Assembly: GCA_011109175.1 (NCBI GenBank)
Contig: RDEW01000051.1
Span: 56,685-120,684, forward strand
DNA: 64,000 nt
Origin: Dicyema japonicum
Taxonomy: Eukaryota > Dicyemida > Rhombozoa > Dicyemidae
Direction of reading: 5' to 3'
Position numbers and translations under genes: made by a program. Shown here piece by piece: positions 14,812 through 27,380 of the stretch. Every line of letters starts with the position of its first letter. Within the stretch, counting starts at the first letter, position 1. The notes beneath the pieces were generated by a model. That model was not told where the DNA came from. It was given only the letters and a program-made list of their open reading frames with translations, and did not search any database.

Positions 14812-17800
14812 TTAATTAATCAAATTATATATTTAATTTGACCAAACTAGTAATAATAGTAATAATTTTTTATAAAATTTTAGAATATGTACAATTATAA
14901 TTGATGAGAACTTGCTTTAAAAATAACTATATAAATAAAAAAAATAATTTTGTAACAAATTATTTTTTTTACTATATATAAAAACAATTCTAATTGCTTC
15001 TGCCAGAGTTTTAACGTTAAGTCCAAACTAAAAAAACTACGAGAATAATCTTTCCGATTTTGGAATGAGGTTCATTGGGTATTTCTCAGAGCTGCAAACG
15101 CTTCTTAAAAAGATATTGGGAAAAAAGTTTTTTTTTTATTAATTTAAAATTAAGATCATGTAAACATATTGAACCTTTAAAACAAAACAAACAATAGTCA
15201 TATCATCTAATTAATGTATCAACTTCTGGTCTCTCCGACCAGGCCAGCGACCACCGGGACTCTCTTGGTAGTATCTCCGCTTCCCTTCCTATTTTCTGGA
15301 TCATCCAACTCTTTATCAGTGTCGCGTCGCCTCTTTCCCAAATTGCATCCAGTAAGAGGATTCTTCATCATTTCCCAATTATTGTTAATCGCCATCGTTA
15401 TTTGTTCAAACCCGTGTTTATATTCTACACGCATGCTCTCTAAAGTCTTCTTCAGCGCAATCGTTTGGATGTACGCTCGGGTGATGGTCGTAATTCCAAT
15501 GATGTCCATGTATGATTTGAAATACATGGAGACAATTCCATCACAGGTAAGAACAATTGGGAGTATCTTTACTTTGGCTTTGTAAATGATCTCTAGTTCA
15601 CTCGCAAGAATGTCGTATTTATGTAGTTTTTCAACTTCGACAGCCTTGAGATTGTCCATTGATGTTACTCCAATTTCAATTAGCCATATTTGGTTCATTT
15701 TCTTATCGTACAAGAAAATGTCAGGCTTGTTATATTGGACTTTGGACTCCGTTGGAATGGTCGTATCAACTCGGATCTCGGCATGCTGATTTGTGATGAT
15801 GCTTTGAATAGAATGTGACTTCAATTTTTTGGATTTTTTAAATCCAAATTTTCTAGATAAATGCATGTGAATGCATTTAACTATTTCATTGTGTCGTCTT
15901 GTATAGCTGAGTTTAGCATTCTGTTACACCTCGTAGCCAAATGATCGACAGTTTTTTTCGAGGAATTACAATGTGGACATTTTAGACCAAGATCCCGGAA
16001 AAAGATATTCCTATCTTGCAAAAGAAAGAACATCGCTTCAGACTTGGGAGAAATATTTCCATTTGTGATCCATGTAGACGATGATTTTATGTCAAATGTA
16101 TCATTCTCAAGTGATTCAAATAATATTGAATGTAGGCTTTTCTTTTTGATGATAGACAGGAGAGAGTTAATCTGTGAACTCTTTAGATTCTCCACAATGT
16201 CTATGGTTGGGCCCATTTGGTATTTTACCCGCAGGAATTCTGTGATTGTGGCCATATGTGTTTTTCTTAGCTGTTCGGCCCACAGAATTCCAGCTTTTCT
16301 CAGAGAAATCTTTTTCCGCCTTTCAAGGCTTGTTTTAAACTCAAGTAGCATTTTTTCTGACTTAAAAGTAACTGATATCAGCCCTCTTCCCAGCGTACTC
16401 CTTGGTAAGTATAATCTTTCCTTGGAAGCCGGTTTCATATGAATACCCAAACGCATAAGTAATTTTCTGACTAATCTATCAAATTCCTCATATTCACCGG
16501 GTTCCATCTCGAGAAGACCAATATAATAATTAAAAAGGGATAGAGCATGTTCATTTATGGCTTTAAACAAATTGACCGAATTCAATTTCGTTTTTGACAG
16601 TTTTTCAATACGATCTTGCACCTCCTCTTTGATATTTTTAAGTACAACTTCTTTAACTACTTTGCTGGAATTGTCTTCTAACACCCCCAAATAGCGATAA
16701 CTATCCACTCCATCCATTAGTTTAGCATCATTCGATAGTAAATAACTATTTGTTGCGGACTTTTCAAAATTCTTTTCTAAGCCGGACAATTTAAAGTAAG
16801 CATTCACATCTTTCATCATGCATGCCAGTGTCCCTTCCTCTTTTGCCAAAAGTTTCAAATCATCGATGAATAAGAAATGATTCGCAGAAAAAGTAAAAGA
16901 ATTAGATTCAGCAGTATTGATAGACATGCTCGGATATTTTGCAGACAACATTCTGCTTAGTGGATCCAAAACAAATACAAATAATTGAGGTGATAGAGAG
17001 TCACCTTGGAGTATTCCACGTTCAATATTAATCGTTCCCAATATCTTTTTCCCCAATCTTAATGACACACGCCAGTTTGGAATTATTGATATTACAAACT
17101 TGGTTATCCATTCTGGTAGTCCCGAGTTTTCCAGGATTTTAACAAGATACTCGTGACTCACTGAATCAAACGCTTTTCTAACATCAATCCATGCACAGAA
17201 TAGTTTGTTTTCATGGGCTTTGTTAACACATCTGTTTAAAAGTGCCAATTCCTTTGCTCCTTGACAGTGTCGTTTTGTCCCAAGCTGATACTCAGTAATT
17301 AAATCATAAGTTTCAGCATATTGTGCAATTTTTTCGTTTACACATTTCGTAACCAGCTTGTATAAGCACGGCATACATGTAATCGGTCTAAGATCCTTAG
17401 GGTCAACAGAGTTCTTCTTCTTTGGGATTAGGTATGTAATCCCCGTAAAAACCATCTTTTCGGTTGACTTTTCCCACTAATGATATCTCTGATCTCTTTA
17501 AATAAATATTGATGAAGAGAATCCAACTTCTTGATAAAGAAGTTATATACGCAATCAACTCCGGGGGCCTTCCAATTTGGGAGGTACTCAATTAAATTTG
17601 ATATAAAATTATCGTTTATATCAGATTCTTGCTGTTCAACTCCCGTTATTCTCTTGTTCATTCCAAAACTCAAATCATTTTTATCCCTTTTTTCCCAAAC
17701 CTCTGTCCAAAATTTAAAGCATTCGGATGTGTCAAAGCCATCAATGCACTCAATGTCAGAATCTGACTTTAGTTTTCTATAGAATGACCTTCTGTTCAAC

Positions 17801-18785
17801 TCAAAATTTCGATTATCAGTTCCATATTGTCGCCTCGAGTCTGCAATCGACAACTTTTTGTTTAAAATTCTAATTTGGTCATTTATTGCGGTTGATATCC
17901 TTTCAAATTCACCCCTTTTGCATTTTTTGTAATTGTAGGAACACAGAATGTCGACTGCTTTTTTCTTTTCCTCGCCTGTAATAGTAGACATAAAGAAATT
18001 TGATATTACTAGATTATTTTCAGCTAAAATTTCAATCTTCTTTTGTATTCTTTGCCTCCAGTTCGATTTGAAAGGTTCCTTCATTGTGATTTGTTGATAT
18101 ACACACTGAGCAGAGTATATCAAACATGAAATGTCTTCAATACTTGAAGGTATGTTATTCGATGTATATTCGATTAAAGATTTATTTAGCATTTCAATTA
18201 AATTGTCATTTACAAACTGGAAAGGAATCTTCCTTGTTTGACGCCTTTCATCGATTTTCTTTGAACTATTTGCATCAATCTGACTCAATAATTCTTCAAA
18301 GGTTTTATTGTATAATGCCAAATCAGGTGCCTTATCCATTTTAATTCCAATTTTAGGTATTGTACTATTATTCTGATGACAGGAGACAAGTCTCTTCAAC
18401 TCATAAACGGATTTCTTTTTTCCAAATTTAGAATTAAAATAATTGGCTATGAACGGCCACCCTCCTCTAGGTACTCGTTTGAGGCGGTCTTTGACACAAG
18501 TTAAAAGAGATGAGATCCATTCTCCGGGATTAGAAGAGTCAATAGAGTCGCAGATAGCATTCAGAGAACACAAAGTTGAGCTGGTCTGTTGAGGACCGTT
18601 ACTGTAATTGACTTGGGCATTAAAATGGCCATGAACAGGCAAATCCACACTTTCTCGAACTCCATTTATTAAATATTCTGTGGACGCGTCCATGGGAATG
18701 ACTTTTTCAGACTGGGAAAAACCAACCATCATTACAACACTAGACAATTATATTGTGATAGATCATGTAAAAATTATTAATTTTT
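14812..18785 (-). mobile_element. LINE-A copy 1, near full-length non-LTR retrotransposon
   Basis: The element runs right to left. It holds a long coding region (15,219-18,747) and a 3' untranslated region down to about 14,812. About 95 bp of that 3' UTR (14,815-14,910) matches, in inverted orientation, the 3' UTR of the plus-strand copy that ends near 27,380, which fixes the 3' end of the element. It sits directly against the satellite array. The 5' boundary is placed just upstream of the first start codon and is approximate. Confidence 0.8.
15219..18747 (-). pseudogene. LINE-A polyprotein: reverse transcriptase plus restriction-like endonuclease, two frameshifts
   Basis: Three abutting minus-strand frames form one protein of roughly 1,170 residues. 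18,747-17,428 (439 aa) is the N-terminal part, ending in the WKAPGVDC block that opens the reverse-transcriptase domain. 17,455-15,881 (524 aa) carries RT blocks LRPITC, DVRKAFDS, the GILQGDSLSPQLF turn and the catalytic FIDDLK, then a CPHC...H..C zinc knuckle. 15,866-15,219 (215 aa) carries a PD-(D/E)XK-type endonuclease signature (KPDIF, then LIEIG) as in R2/R4/NeSL-type elements. The frames are separated by single-base slips near 17,440 (a run of T) and near 15,875. Ignoring these two slips the protein reads through, so this copy is young or the slips are assembly errors. The exact clade is not established. Confidence 0.88.
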
Positions 18786-19430
18786 AATAACTTTTTTTGA
18801 TGCGTTTCATATGTGAATGAAGAGTTTTCATACTTATTTGTTTCCTTAAGTTTTTTCTTTGTAGGTCAGTCAAAAATTTACTATCCAAGGAACAGAGTAC
18901 TTTTCCCGCAAAAATTCTTTAGTGTTATCCATATGTGTTTTACTATAGATTTCGGCCTGAAGAATAAAAAATTTCTTCTTTGCAACAAGTGTTTCTTTCT
19001 TTCAAGTTATTCAGAAAACCAAATAACATTTTTTCTAAAGAAAGAGATCGAGCACAATCCACTCTCTAGCATGTTTTTTAAGTAAATACAATTTCTCTTT
19101 GCAAGCTGTTTTAATATGTATATGATGTTTTCAGCAAACTAAGGATAGAATTATCAATTATCTCAAATTCATTCTGTTAAATCAATTAAACCGATATAGT
19201 AATTGTATAAAAATAATGATGTTCGTTAATTGTTTTAAAAAGGTTGATTGAGTACAATTTAGTATTTACTAATTTTTTTTATTCTTTGGCATAATCCAGA
19301 AAATATTGTTTTGAGCATGTCTGCCTTGTTAATTTGCCCAGGGCCTTCCAATACACCCAAATACTTGGTAACCAGTATATTCATCTAAAACAATTCGTCA
19401 ATTAACAATTTGTATAAATCGTCATGTTTG
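18786..19430 (-). mobile_element. Decayed LINE-A remnant
   Basis: Stretches such as the one around 18,895-19,030 and the one at 19,330-19,380 align with the antisense of the RT and post-RT parts of LINE-A copy 1 (compare 16,190-16,340 and 16,670-16,700), with many substitutions and gaps. It is an old, unreadable copy on the minus strand. A 90-aa plus-strand frame across it (18,813-19,085) is an antisense artefact. Confidence 0.6.
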
Positions 19431-19831
19431 TCTAATAACAATTAATTCATTTTATTCAAGATATTTAAAAAGAAATATTGTGAGCTATTCCTCTAAGATA
19501 TTCATTTATATTGTCAGGACCCGCTGCCCTGCAAAAGAAGCGCCTGAAGGAGACAACGTCGTGCTGCTCTGAAAGATGTGATCGTCAGATTTTTGAAGGC
19601 TACAGGCTTGGAGGAAACATACTAGAGGGAACTCGTTCGCAAACCACGCAGCAGGCTTCCTCAACTGACATTTGTTTAATTGTTAAAAAATTATTTTTAT
19701 TGTCAAATCTAAAATTTTCAACAATTCTTTTAATGCGTGAAGCACTTTCGCGAAAACACTTTTTTGGAGATTGTGCTTCTTTTCCAGCTACAAATTGTTG
19801 AATAATTCATTCAAATTTTGTTCTTGTCAAT
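19431..19831. other. Spacer with a short GC-richer fragment of unknown origin
   Basis: AT-rich sequence surrounds a GC-richer block at about 19,515-19,670. That block could encode a short plus-strand peptide rich in Lys, Arg, Cys and Thr, without a clear start or a recognisable domain. It is unlike the LINE on either side and may be a captured gene fragment. I assign no function. Confidence 0.35.
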
Positions 19832-22103
19832 CGCTTTTCCAGAAAAGCTCTCCTTGTGTATGAAAAACAAAAGGTTATGGATGTTCTTTGTGCCTATGGA
19901 TACAAAAGGGCCAAAAAAGGGTAGGTTGCCAAAATTGAGGCTCTACTATGTGACCTTGTAAGAATTAAGAAGAAGCAAATAGCTGTACATCATTCGAGGA
20001 AAGACTTTCGCAAAGACAACTGTTGTTTTGAATTAAATCGAAGAAGATTTTATCGGAAACTATCAGCAAGCAATGAGTAACGTTATATGGTTTCGATGAT
20101 GATGATTGTACGTCGTTTTGGGAAAAAGTGTGGTCTAAAAGAAAAGAGATGAACGTCCCATATGACAGTGTGGGTAAAGTAAAAACTGGTATTGAAGACA
20201 TGTTGCCAGAGTTCACAAATGAGTTTATCCTGGATGTTATTAAATGGCTCCCTGATTGGAAGGCGTGTGTATGCGATGGCTCATATAACTTCTTTATTAA
20301 GAAAATGAATCTTTACATGGCTTTTTATGTACTGAGATTAACCGAATTATTAATGGGGAATATATGCCTGAAAGTTGGTTTTATACTGGAGTAACCTATT
20401 TAATTCCTAAAAAGGATGATTGTGAGACTCCTAATGACTTACGTCCTATCACGTGTATGCCAACTTTATATAAACTTATTAGCAAATGTGTTAATTCCAA
20501 ACTCTCAGATTTTGTGGATTCGTTTGGCTATTATCTGACAATCAGCTGGGAACGAAGAAACATTGTCAGTGCTAAGGAACAGGCCCTTATTAATCAATTC
20601 TTAAATAAGGAGTGTGGAAACGCCCTTTATTCCTGCTTGGTGGATGTGAAGAAGGCCTTTGATTCTGTTGACCATGAATTTTTATTTCATGTATTGGACT
20701 GCTCAGGAATACCCCGTTGGATTGTAAACTTTGTAAAGACCATAGTCAAGAAGTGGACTGTAAATCTACACTTAGATGGAAGAAGAATTGGTTCTGTAAA
20801 ACTGGGACGGGGAATTTTGCAAGGAGATTCTTATCCCCTCAACTATTTGTTATGGTAATGGAACCCTTGAGCAGGACCCTTAACTCTATGTTCCCAAGAC
20901 TCCAAATTAATCAGGAGGATCCTAATACACTGACCTTTTCTACAAATCATTTGTTATTCATTGATGACCTAAAGATATTTGGGCTAAAAGAAAGATACTG
21001 TTATTAAAATGATGAAAGTTGTTCGCGATTTCTTTTATGTTGCCGGCTTGGAGATGAATTCGGAAAAGTCACTTTCTAATGTTAAATCGTTATCATGTTG
21101 TGAGACACTGGAAGGAGTCAGTTGGATATCGATATTGTTTTTGAAGATAAGTAATGTTCTTAAAAGCAAAGTTATGGAGTCCATACTTGAAAATGTTAAA
21201 AAGAGAATAACCATGCTTTCAAAAACAAAGTTAAATTCTGTGAACTTATTTCGCGCAATAAATGAATACTCAATGTCTCTATATAACTATTATATAGGAT
21301 TAATTAATATTGAACCATACGAATTTGATGATATTGACCAACAAATACGGCAACTGCTTACGTCACTCAAGTTGCACCTCAAACCTGCAAATAAAGAGAG
21401 GCTGTATTTGGACAGGAAGACTTTTGGAAGAGGACTTTCCTCGATTTCATTAAAGAGCGAATTAATACTTTTCCAGTTTTTTAAAAGTTTGGAAAAACAG
21501 TCGACTGTGTGTTTGCGAAGGTCGGGGATTCTGCGAGTAATAAAAACAAAAAAATGGCACTTGGCTACAATCGCAGGATTTCTTGCCTCTAATATGCAAT
21601 TGCCGACAAGGAAAGCATGAATATTAAGTCTTTCAAAGACACTCAGAAAAAATATTTATTAAATAAAATTTATTGCAGAACACTACACTCAATTATGTTC
21701 AAATGTATTGATGAAACAAATGTCGACCTATATAGTTCCTCATAATGGTTATCCAAAGGAAATAACGGCCCACGGAGCGAAGCATTGTGTCTTTTGCAAG
21801 ATAGGAATTTGTTTTTTGCACACACGGGGTCATTATGCAACCAGTGTAAAAAAAGCAAGAAAACTGTTGATCATTTGGTCACTCAGTGTGGAAAAATGCT
21901 AAATAGTGATTATCTCCGAAGACATAATGAAGTGGTAAAGTACATCCATCTTCATCTTTGTCCAATTTATGGAATCAAAAGAAGCAGGAAATTGAAAGGA
22001 CATTCGGTTCAGTCAATATTGACGAATCAAAATGTCGAAATTAGAGTTGACTCGTCGATTTTGACAGAAACAAAAGTCCAATACAATAAACCTGATATTT
22101 TTG
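19832..22103 (+). pseudogene. LINE-A RT pseudogene, tandem copy 1
   Basis: Coding homology starts abruptly at a position equal to about residue 225 of copy 1 on the minus strand and runs through the RT domain (block LRPITC near 20,430, DVKKAFDS near 20,650, catalytic FIDDLK near 20,960) to the first endonuclease motif. The reading is cut by stops and single-base indels near 19,923, 20,075, 20,830, 20,990, 21,600 and 21,744, so no long protein can be made. Amino-acid similarity to the minus-strand copy is only moderate, so it belongs to another subfamily. Confidence 0.85.
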
Positions 22104-24465
22104 TTAGCCTGTTATTTGTTTTCTGAACAACTTGAAAGATGGTTGGAGAACACTGAAAAGAAAATCTTAAAGCTGATGGCAGAACTAGAACTTGTCAATC
22201 GCTTTTCCTGACAAGCTCTCCTTGTGTATGAAAAACAAAATGTTATGGATGTTCTTTGTGCCTATGGATACAAAAGGGCCAAAAAAGGGGAGGTTGCCAA
22301 AATTGAGGCTCTACTATGTGACCTTGTAAGAATTAAGAAGAAGCAAATAGCTGTACATCATTCGAGGAAAGACTTTCGCAAGGACAACTGTTGTTTTGAA
22401 TTAAATCGAAGAAGATTTTATCGGAAACTATCAGCAAGCAATGAGGTAACGTTATATGGTTTCGATGATGAGGATTGTATGTCGTTTTGGGAAAAAGTGT
22501 GGTATAAAAGAAAAGAGATGAACGTGCCATATGACAGTGTGGGTAAAGTAAATACTGGAATTGAAGACATGTTGCCAGAGTTCACAAATGAGTTTATCCT
22601 GGATGTTATTAAATGGCTCTCTGATTGGAAGGCGTGTTGATGCGATGGCTCATATAACTTCTTTATTAAGAAAATGGAATCTTTACAAGGCTTTTTATGT
22701 ACTGAGATTAACCGAATTATTAATGGGGAATATATGCCTGAAAGTTGGTTTTATACTGGAGTAACCTATTTAATTCCTAAAAAGGATGATTGTGAGACTC
22801 CTAATGACTTACGTCCTATCACGTGTATGCCAACTTTATATAAACTTATTAGCAAATGTGTTAATTCCAAACTCTCAGATTTTGTGGATTCGTTTGGCTA
22901 TTATCTGACAATCAGCTGGAACGAAGAAACATTGTCAGTGCTAAGGAACAGGCCCTTATTAATCAATTCTTAAATAAGGAGTGTGGAAACGCCCTTTATT
23001 CTGCTTGGTGGATGTGAAGAAGGCCGTTGATTCTGTTGACCATGAATTTTTATTTCATGTATTGGACTGCTCAGGAATACCCCGTTGGATTGTAAACTTT
23101 GTAAAGACCATAGTCAAGAAGTGGACTGTAAATCTACACTTAGATGGAAGAAGAATTGGTTCTGTAAAACTGGGAATTTTGCAAGGAGATTCCTTATCCC
23201 CTCAACTATTTGTTATGGTAATGGAACCCTTGAGCAGGACCCTTAACTCTATGTTCCCAAGACTCCAAATTAATCAGGAGGATCCTAATACACTGACCTT
23301 TTCTATCATTGTTATTCATTGATGACCTAAAGATATTTGGGCTAAAAGAAGATACTGTTATTAAAATGATGAAAGTTGTTCGCGATTTCTTTTATGTTGC
23401 CGGCTTGGAGATGAATTCGGAAAAGTCACTTTCTAATGTTAAATCGTTATCATGTTGTGAGACTGGAAGGAGTCAGTGGATATCGATATTTGGGTGTTTT
23501 TGAAGATGAGGGAAGTAATGTTCTTAAAAGCAAAGTTATGGAGTCCATACTTGAAAATGTTAAAAAGAGAATAACCATGCTTTCAAAAACAAAGTTAAAT
23601 TCTGTGAACTTATTTCGCGCAATAAATGAATACTCAATGTCTCTATATAACTATTATATAGGATTAATTAATATTGAACCATACGAATTTGATGATATTG
23701 ACCAACAAATACGGCAACTGCTTACGTCACTCAAGTTGCACCTCAAACCTGCAAATAAAGAGAGGCTGTATTTGGACAGGAAGACTTTTGGAAGAGGACT
23801 TTCCTCGATTTCATTAAAGAGCGAATTAATACTTTTCCAGTTTTTTAAAAGTTTGGAAAAACAGTCGACTGTGTGTTTGCGAAGGTCGGGGATTCTGCGA
23901 GTAATAAAAACAAAAAAATGGCACTTGGCTACAATCGCATGATTTCTTGCCTCTAAATATGCAATTGCCGACAAGGAAAGCATGAATATTAAGTCTTTCA
24001 AGGACACTCAGAAAAAATATTTATTAAATAAAATTTATTGCAGAACACTACACTCAATTATGTTCAAATGTATTGATGAAACAAATGTCGACCTATATAG
24101 TTCCTCAGAATGGTTATCCAAAGGAAATAACGGCCCACGGAGCGAAGCATTGTCTTTTGCAAGATAGGAATTTGTTTTTTGCACACACGGGGTCATTATG
24201 CAACCATTGTAAAAAAAGCAAGAAAACTGTTGATCATTTGGCCACTCAGTGTGGAAAAATGCTAAATAGTGATTATCTCCGAAGACATAATGAAGTGGTA
24301 AAGTGTATCCATCTTCATCTTTGTCCAATTTATGGAATCAAAAGAAGCAGGAAATTGAAAGGACATTTGGTTCAGTCAATATTGACGAATCAAAATGTCG
24401 AAATTAGAGTTGACTCGTCGATTTTGACAGAAACAAAAGTCCAATACAATAAACCTGATATTTTT
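22104..24465 (+). pseudogene. LINE-A RT pseudogene, tandem copy 2
   Basis: It has the same extent as a full repeat unit, beginning with the YLFSEQLERW block and ending after KPDIF. It is nearly identical in sequence to copy 1 but has a different set of small indels (for example near 22,640, 22,920, 23,005, 23,308, 23,462 and 23,940). Coding blocks LRPITC, DVKKA, GILQGDS, FIDDLK and the zinc knuckle CNHC are all visible in shifting frames. Confidence 0.85.
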
Positions 24466-27273
24466 GTTAGCCTGTTATTTGTTTTCTGAACAACTTGAAA
24501 GGTGGTTGGAGAACACTGAAAAGAAAATCTTAAAGCTGATGGCAGAACTAGAACTTGTCAATCGCTTTTCCAGACAAGCTCTCCTTGTGTATGAAAAACA
24601 AAAGGTCATGGATGATCTTTGTGCCTATGGATACAAAAGGGCCAAAAAAAAGGAGGTTGCCAAAATTGAGGCTCTACTATGTGACCTTGTAAGAATTAAG
24701 AAGAAGCAAATAGCTGTACATCATTCGAGGAAGGACTTTCGCAAAGACAACTGTTGTTTTGAATTAAATCGAAGAAGATTTTATCGGAAACTATCAGCAA
24801 GCAATGAGGTAACGTTATATGGTTTCGATGATGAGGATTGTATGTCGTTTTGGGAAAAAGTGTGGTATAAAAGAAAAGAGATGAACGTGCCATATGACAG
24901 TGTGGGTAAAGTAAATACTGGAATTGAAGACATGTTGCCAGAGTTCACAAATGAGTTTATCCTGGATGTTATTAAATGGCTCTTTGATTGGAAGGCGTGT
25001 TGATGCGATGGCTCATATAACTTCTTTATTAAGAAAATGGAATCTTTACATGGCTTTTTATGTACTGAGATTAACCTAATTATTAATGGGGAATATATGC
25101 CTAAAAGTTGGTTTTATACTGGAGTAACCTATTTAATTCCTAAAAAGGATGATTGTGAGACTCATAATGACTTACGTCCTATCACGTGTATGCCAACTTT
25201 AAATAAACTTATTAGCAAATGTGTTAATTCCAAACTCTCAGATTTTGTGGATTCGTTTGGCTATTATCTGACAATCAGCTGGGAACGAGAAACATTGTCA
25301 GTGCTAAGGAACAGGCCCTTATTAATCAATCTTAAATAAGGAGTGTGGAAACGCCCTTTATTCTGCTTGGTGGATGTGAAGAAGGCCTTTGATTCTGTTG
25401 ACCATGAATTTTTATTTCATGTATTGGACTGCTCAGGAATACCCCGTTGGATTGTAAACTTTGTAAAGACCATAGTCAAGAAGTGGACTGTAAATCTACA
25501 CTTAGATGGAAGAAGAATTGGTTCTGTAAAACTGGGACGGGAAATTTTGCAAGGAGATTCTTATCCCCTCAACTATTTGTTATGGTAATGGAACCCTTGA
25601 GCAGGACCCTTAACTCTATGTTCCCAAGACTCCAAATTAATCAGGAGGATCCTAATACACTGACTTTTCTACAAATCATTTGTTATTCATTGATGACCTA
25701 AAGATATTTGGGCTAAAAGAAGATACTGTTATTAAAATGATGAAAGTTGTTCGCGATTTCTTTTATGTTGCCGGCTTAGAGATGAATTCGGAAAAGTCAC
25801 TTTCTAATGTTAAATCGTTATCATGTTGTGAGACTCTGGAAGGAGTCAGTGGATATCGATATTTGGGTGTTTTTGAAGATGAGGGAAGTAATGTTCTTAA
25901 AAGCTCTGTGAACTGATTTCGCGCAATAAATGAATACTCAATGTCTATATAACTGTTATATAGGATTAATTAATATTGAACCATACGAATTTGATGATAT
26001 TGACCAACAAATACGGCAACTGCTTACGTCACTCAAGTTGCACCTCAAACCTGCAAATAAAGAGAGGCTGTATTTGGACAGGAAGACTTTTGGAAGAGGA
26101 CTTTCCTCGATTTCATTAAAGAGCGAATTAATACTTTTCCAGTTTTTTAAAAGTTTGGAAAAACAGTCGACTGTGTGTTTGCGAAGGTCGGGGATTCTGC
26201 GAGTAATAAAAACAAAAAAATGGCACTTGGCTACAATCGCAGGATTTCTTGCTTCTAAATATGCAATTGCCGACAGGAAAGCATGGATATTAAGTCTCAA
26301 GGACACTCAGAAAAAATATTTATTAAATAAAATTTATTGCAGAACACTACACTCAATTATGTTCAAATGTATTGATGAAACAAATGTCGACCTATATACT
26401 TCCTCAGAATGGTTATCCAAAGGAAATAACGGCCCACGGAGCGAAGCATTGTCTTTTGCAAGATAGGAATTTGGTTTTTGCACACACGGGGTCATTATGC
26501 AACCATTGTAAAAAAAGCAAGAAAACTGTTGATCATTTGGCCACTCAGTGTGGAAAAATGCTAAATAGTGATTATCTCCGAAGACATAATGAAGTGGTAA
26601 AGTGCATCCATCTTCATCTTTGTCCAATTTATGGAATCAAAAGAAGCAGGAAATTGAAAGGACATTCGGTTCAGTCAATATTGACGAATCAAAATGTCGA
26701 AATTAGAGTTGACTCGTCGATTTTGACAGAAACAAAAGTCCAATACAATAAACCTGATATTTTTGTGTATGACAAAATAAGAAGGAAGTAACGTTAATTG
26801 AAGTGGGGATTACCTCACAAGACCGACTAAAGCAAGTTGAAGTTGAGAAACTTCACAAATATGACTTGCTAGCAAATGAACTTTCGCTGCTCTATGAATG
26901 CCAAGTGAAGATTATTCCAGTGGTTTTGACATGGGATGGAGTTGTTTCAAGATGCTTCAAGAATCATATGGATAAATTATCTATTGAAGAATCAACGAGG
27001 ACTTACATCCAATCGGTTGTACTGAAGAGAACGCTCGAAAATATGCTCATTGAACATAAGCATGGGATGAAGGTATACGATAAAGAGTACGCCTCTGCTA
27101 CCTCCCAACTTGTGGAACTGGCATGCCGTGAAGACAGCCCACTGGACTCAAACGGAGATATTTTGACTGAATCTGATGTGGAGATGCGGAGTAACAGGGA
27201 GGTTATGGCACACTCTTCTTCTAAGAGAAGAAGAGTGATTACCAACAATCTGGATCAAAATACGCTTAATTAA
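24466..27273 (+). pseudogene. LINE-A RT-endonuclease pseudogene, tandem copy 3 (3' complete)
   Basis: The N-terminal part starts at the tandem joint. RT blocks follow to FIDDLK near 25,690, then a long open stretch 25,930-26,466, zinc knuckle near 26,500 and an intact endonuclease end (26,803-27,273, 156 aa) with EVGITS, VLTWDG and a basic tail. Indels near 25,000, 25,270, 25,340, 25,560, 25,905 and 26,790 break it; a small deletion near 25,900 removes part of the region after the RT. This copy shows what the two upstream copies lack. Confidence 0.85.
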
Positions 27274-27380
27274 TTAATTAGTTAATTTACATTTATTTAT
27301 AATCAATTATAATTGTAACAAAATTTCATAAAAAATTATTACTATTAGCACTAGTAGGTCAAATTAAATATATAATTTGA

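Larger units (their letters stand above)
19832..27380 (+). mobile_element. LINE-A tandem cluster, two internal ~2.36 kb repeats plus a 3'-complete copy
   Basis: Three plus-strand LINE-A copies lie head to tail. Copies 1 and 2 both stop inside the endonuclease domain, right after the KPDIF motif, and pass at the same sequence (near 22,104 and 24,466) straight into the next copy's N-terminal part. The identical joints 2.36 kb apart show one duplication event followed by amplification, not three independent insertions. Only the last copy keeps the endonuclease and 3' UTR (27,274-27,380). Confidence 0.85.

Noticed and set aside
15881-17455. Programmed frameshift between LINE-A ORFs
   Set aside because: The joints are single-base slips at different places from those in other copies, so mutation or sequencing error explains them better.
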